Part shown: positions 63,611 to 64,000 of the stretch, piece by piece | How positions within the stretch are numbered: position 1 is the stretch's first letter | How the letters are laid out: the number at the start of each line of letters is the position of its first letter | NCBI RefSeq assembly: GCF_002499975.2 | Contig: NZ_CP052766.1 | Coordinates: forward strand, 2,046,001-2,110,000 | Direction: 5' to 3' | Source: Alteromonas pelagimontana | Lineage (GTDB): Bacteria; Pseudomonadota; Gammaproteobacteria; Enterobacterales; Alteromonadaceae | DNA length: 64,000 nt | Position numbers and translations under genes: made by a program | The notes under the pieces: generated by a model | The model's input: the letters and a program-made list of their open reading frames with translations, nothing else | Told to the model about the DNA's origin: nothing | Databases searched by the model: none

Positions 63611-64000
63611 TTACTGCTCCTTATTACATAGCGGAAAGCCGAGATCTTCACGAGCCTTGTAGTAACTTTCTGCACAGGCCTTGGATAATGCCCGCACTCG
63701 CAAGATATAACGCTGACGCTCAGTAACAGATATGGCGTGGCGAGCATCCAGCAAATTAAATGCGTGGGAAGCTTTCATAACTTGTTCGTAGGCCGGCAAA
63801 GGTAAATTTTTCTCAATAAGCAGTTGACTGGCTTGTTCACATTCATCAAATGTGCGAAAGAGAGCTTCTACATTGGCGTATTCAAAGTTATAAGCGGATT
63901 GTTCAACTTCGTTTTGGTGAAAAACATCACCGTAAGTCACTTTACCTCGTGGCCCGTCTGTCCATATCAGGTCGTAGATACTGTTCACCCCTTGGATATA
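63611..64000 (-). CDS. glyQ: Glycyl-tRNA synthetase alpha subunit, C-terminal part
   Basis: The last 129 codons of glyQ, cut by the right window edge. The frame is open through to 64000 ([13 protein letters not shown]). Signatures are [38 protein letters not shown] and the terminal GFPLCNKEQ. The alpha subunit holds the class II aminoacylation site, which lies largely outside the window. Confidence 0.97.
   Translation of the reverse strand, partial: YIQGVNSIYDLIWTDGPRGKVTYGDVFHQNEVEQSAYNFEYANVEALFRTFDECEQASQLLIEKNLPLPAYEQVMKASHAFNLLDARHAISVTERQRYILRVRALSKACAESYYKAREDLGFPLCNKEQ

Overview
The window looks like the replication-origin region of a marine gammaproteobacterium, most likely an Alteromonadaceae member (Alteromonas/Salinimonas-like). 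This rests on gene order and protein character: atpIBEFHAGDC, parBA, rsmG, mnmG, an E. coli-type oriC, mioC, mnmE, yidC, yidD, rnpA, rpmH, then dnaA-dnaN-recF-gyrB and glyQS. No database search was possible, so the genus is an inference.

Region 1 (1-11.55 kb) is accessory DNA. It holds the start of a type I restriction subunit (HsdR) behind a small XRE regulator, an AlpA regulator with a DUF927 ATPase (typical of integrated elements), a HipBA toxin-antitoxin pair, a DUF4143 AAA ATPase behind two near-identical palindromes, and a second HipBA pair that heads an apparent operon with a SEC-C zinc protein and an uncharacterised protein. A second SEC-C paralogue lies on the other side of that operon. 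Palindromic operator candidates precede both hipB genes.

Region 2 (11.57-27.2 kb) is an aryl-polyene/xanthomonadin-type pigment cluster. One tightly packed minus-strand run carries KS, KS-like partner, halogenase-like flavoprotein, membrane protein, two dehydratases, glycosyltransferase, acyltransferase and a broken second KS. An ACP gene lies 243 bp upstream of it. A second minus-strand run carries ACP, thioesterase, LolA-like protein, MMPL exporter and ketoreductase. Between them sit a XanB2-type chorismatase and a divergent AMP-ligase, so the starter is probably a hydroxybenzoate made directly from chorismate. A dedicated phosphopantetheinyl transferase is divergent from the first ACP.

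Region 3 (27.4-33.4 kb) holds miscellaneous genes: a frameshifted NTF2/SnoaL-like pseudogene, an exported ChaN-like protein, an OmpA-family lipoprotein, an HD-GYP c-di-GMP phosphodiesterase, an alkyltransferase-like DNA repair protein, a membrane protein, a VOC protein and a GFA-family protein.

Region 4 (33.5-64 kb) is the conserved core. The ATP synthase operon, parAB, rsmG and mnmG run away from oriC (about 45.25-45.69 kb, with about 22 GATC sites and several DnaA boxes). On the other side, genes for the DnaT- and DnaC-like helicase-loading proteins come first, then mioC, mnmE, yajQ, yidC, yidD, rnpA and rpmH. dnaA-dnaN-recF-gyrB reads the opposite way, and recF carries two parS-like palindromes. 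A GAF histidine kinase, a small lipoprotein and glyS-glyQ (cut by the window edge) close the window.
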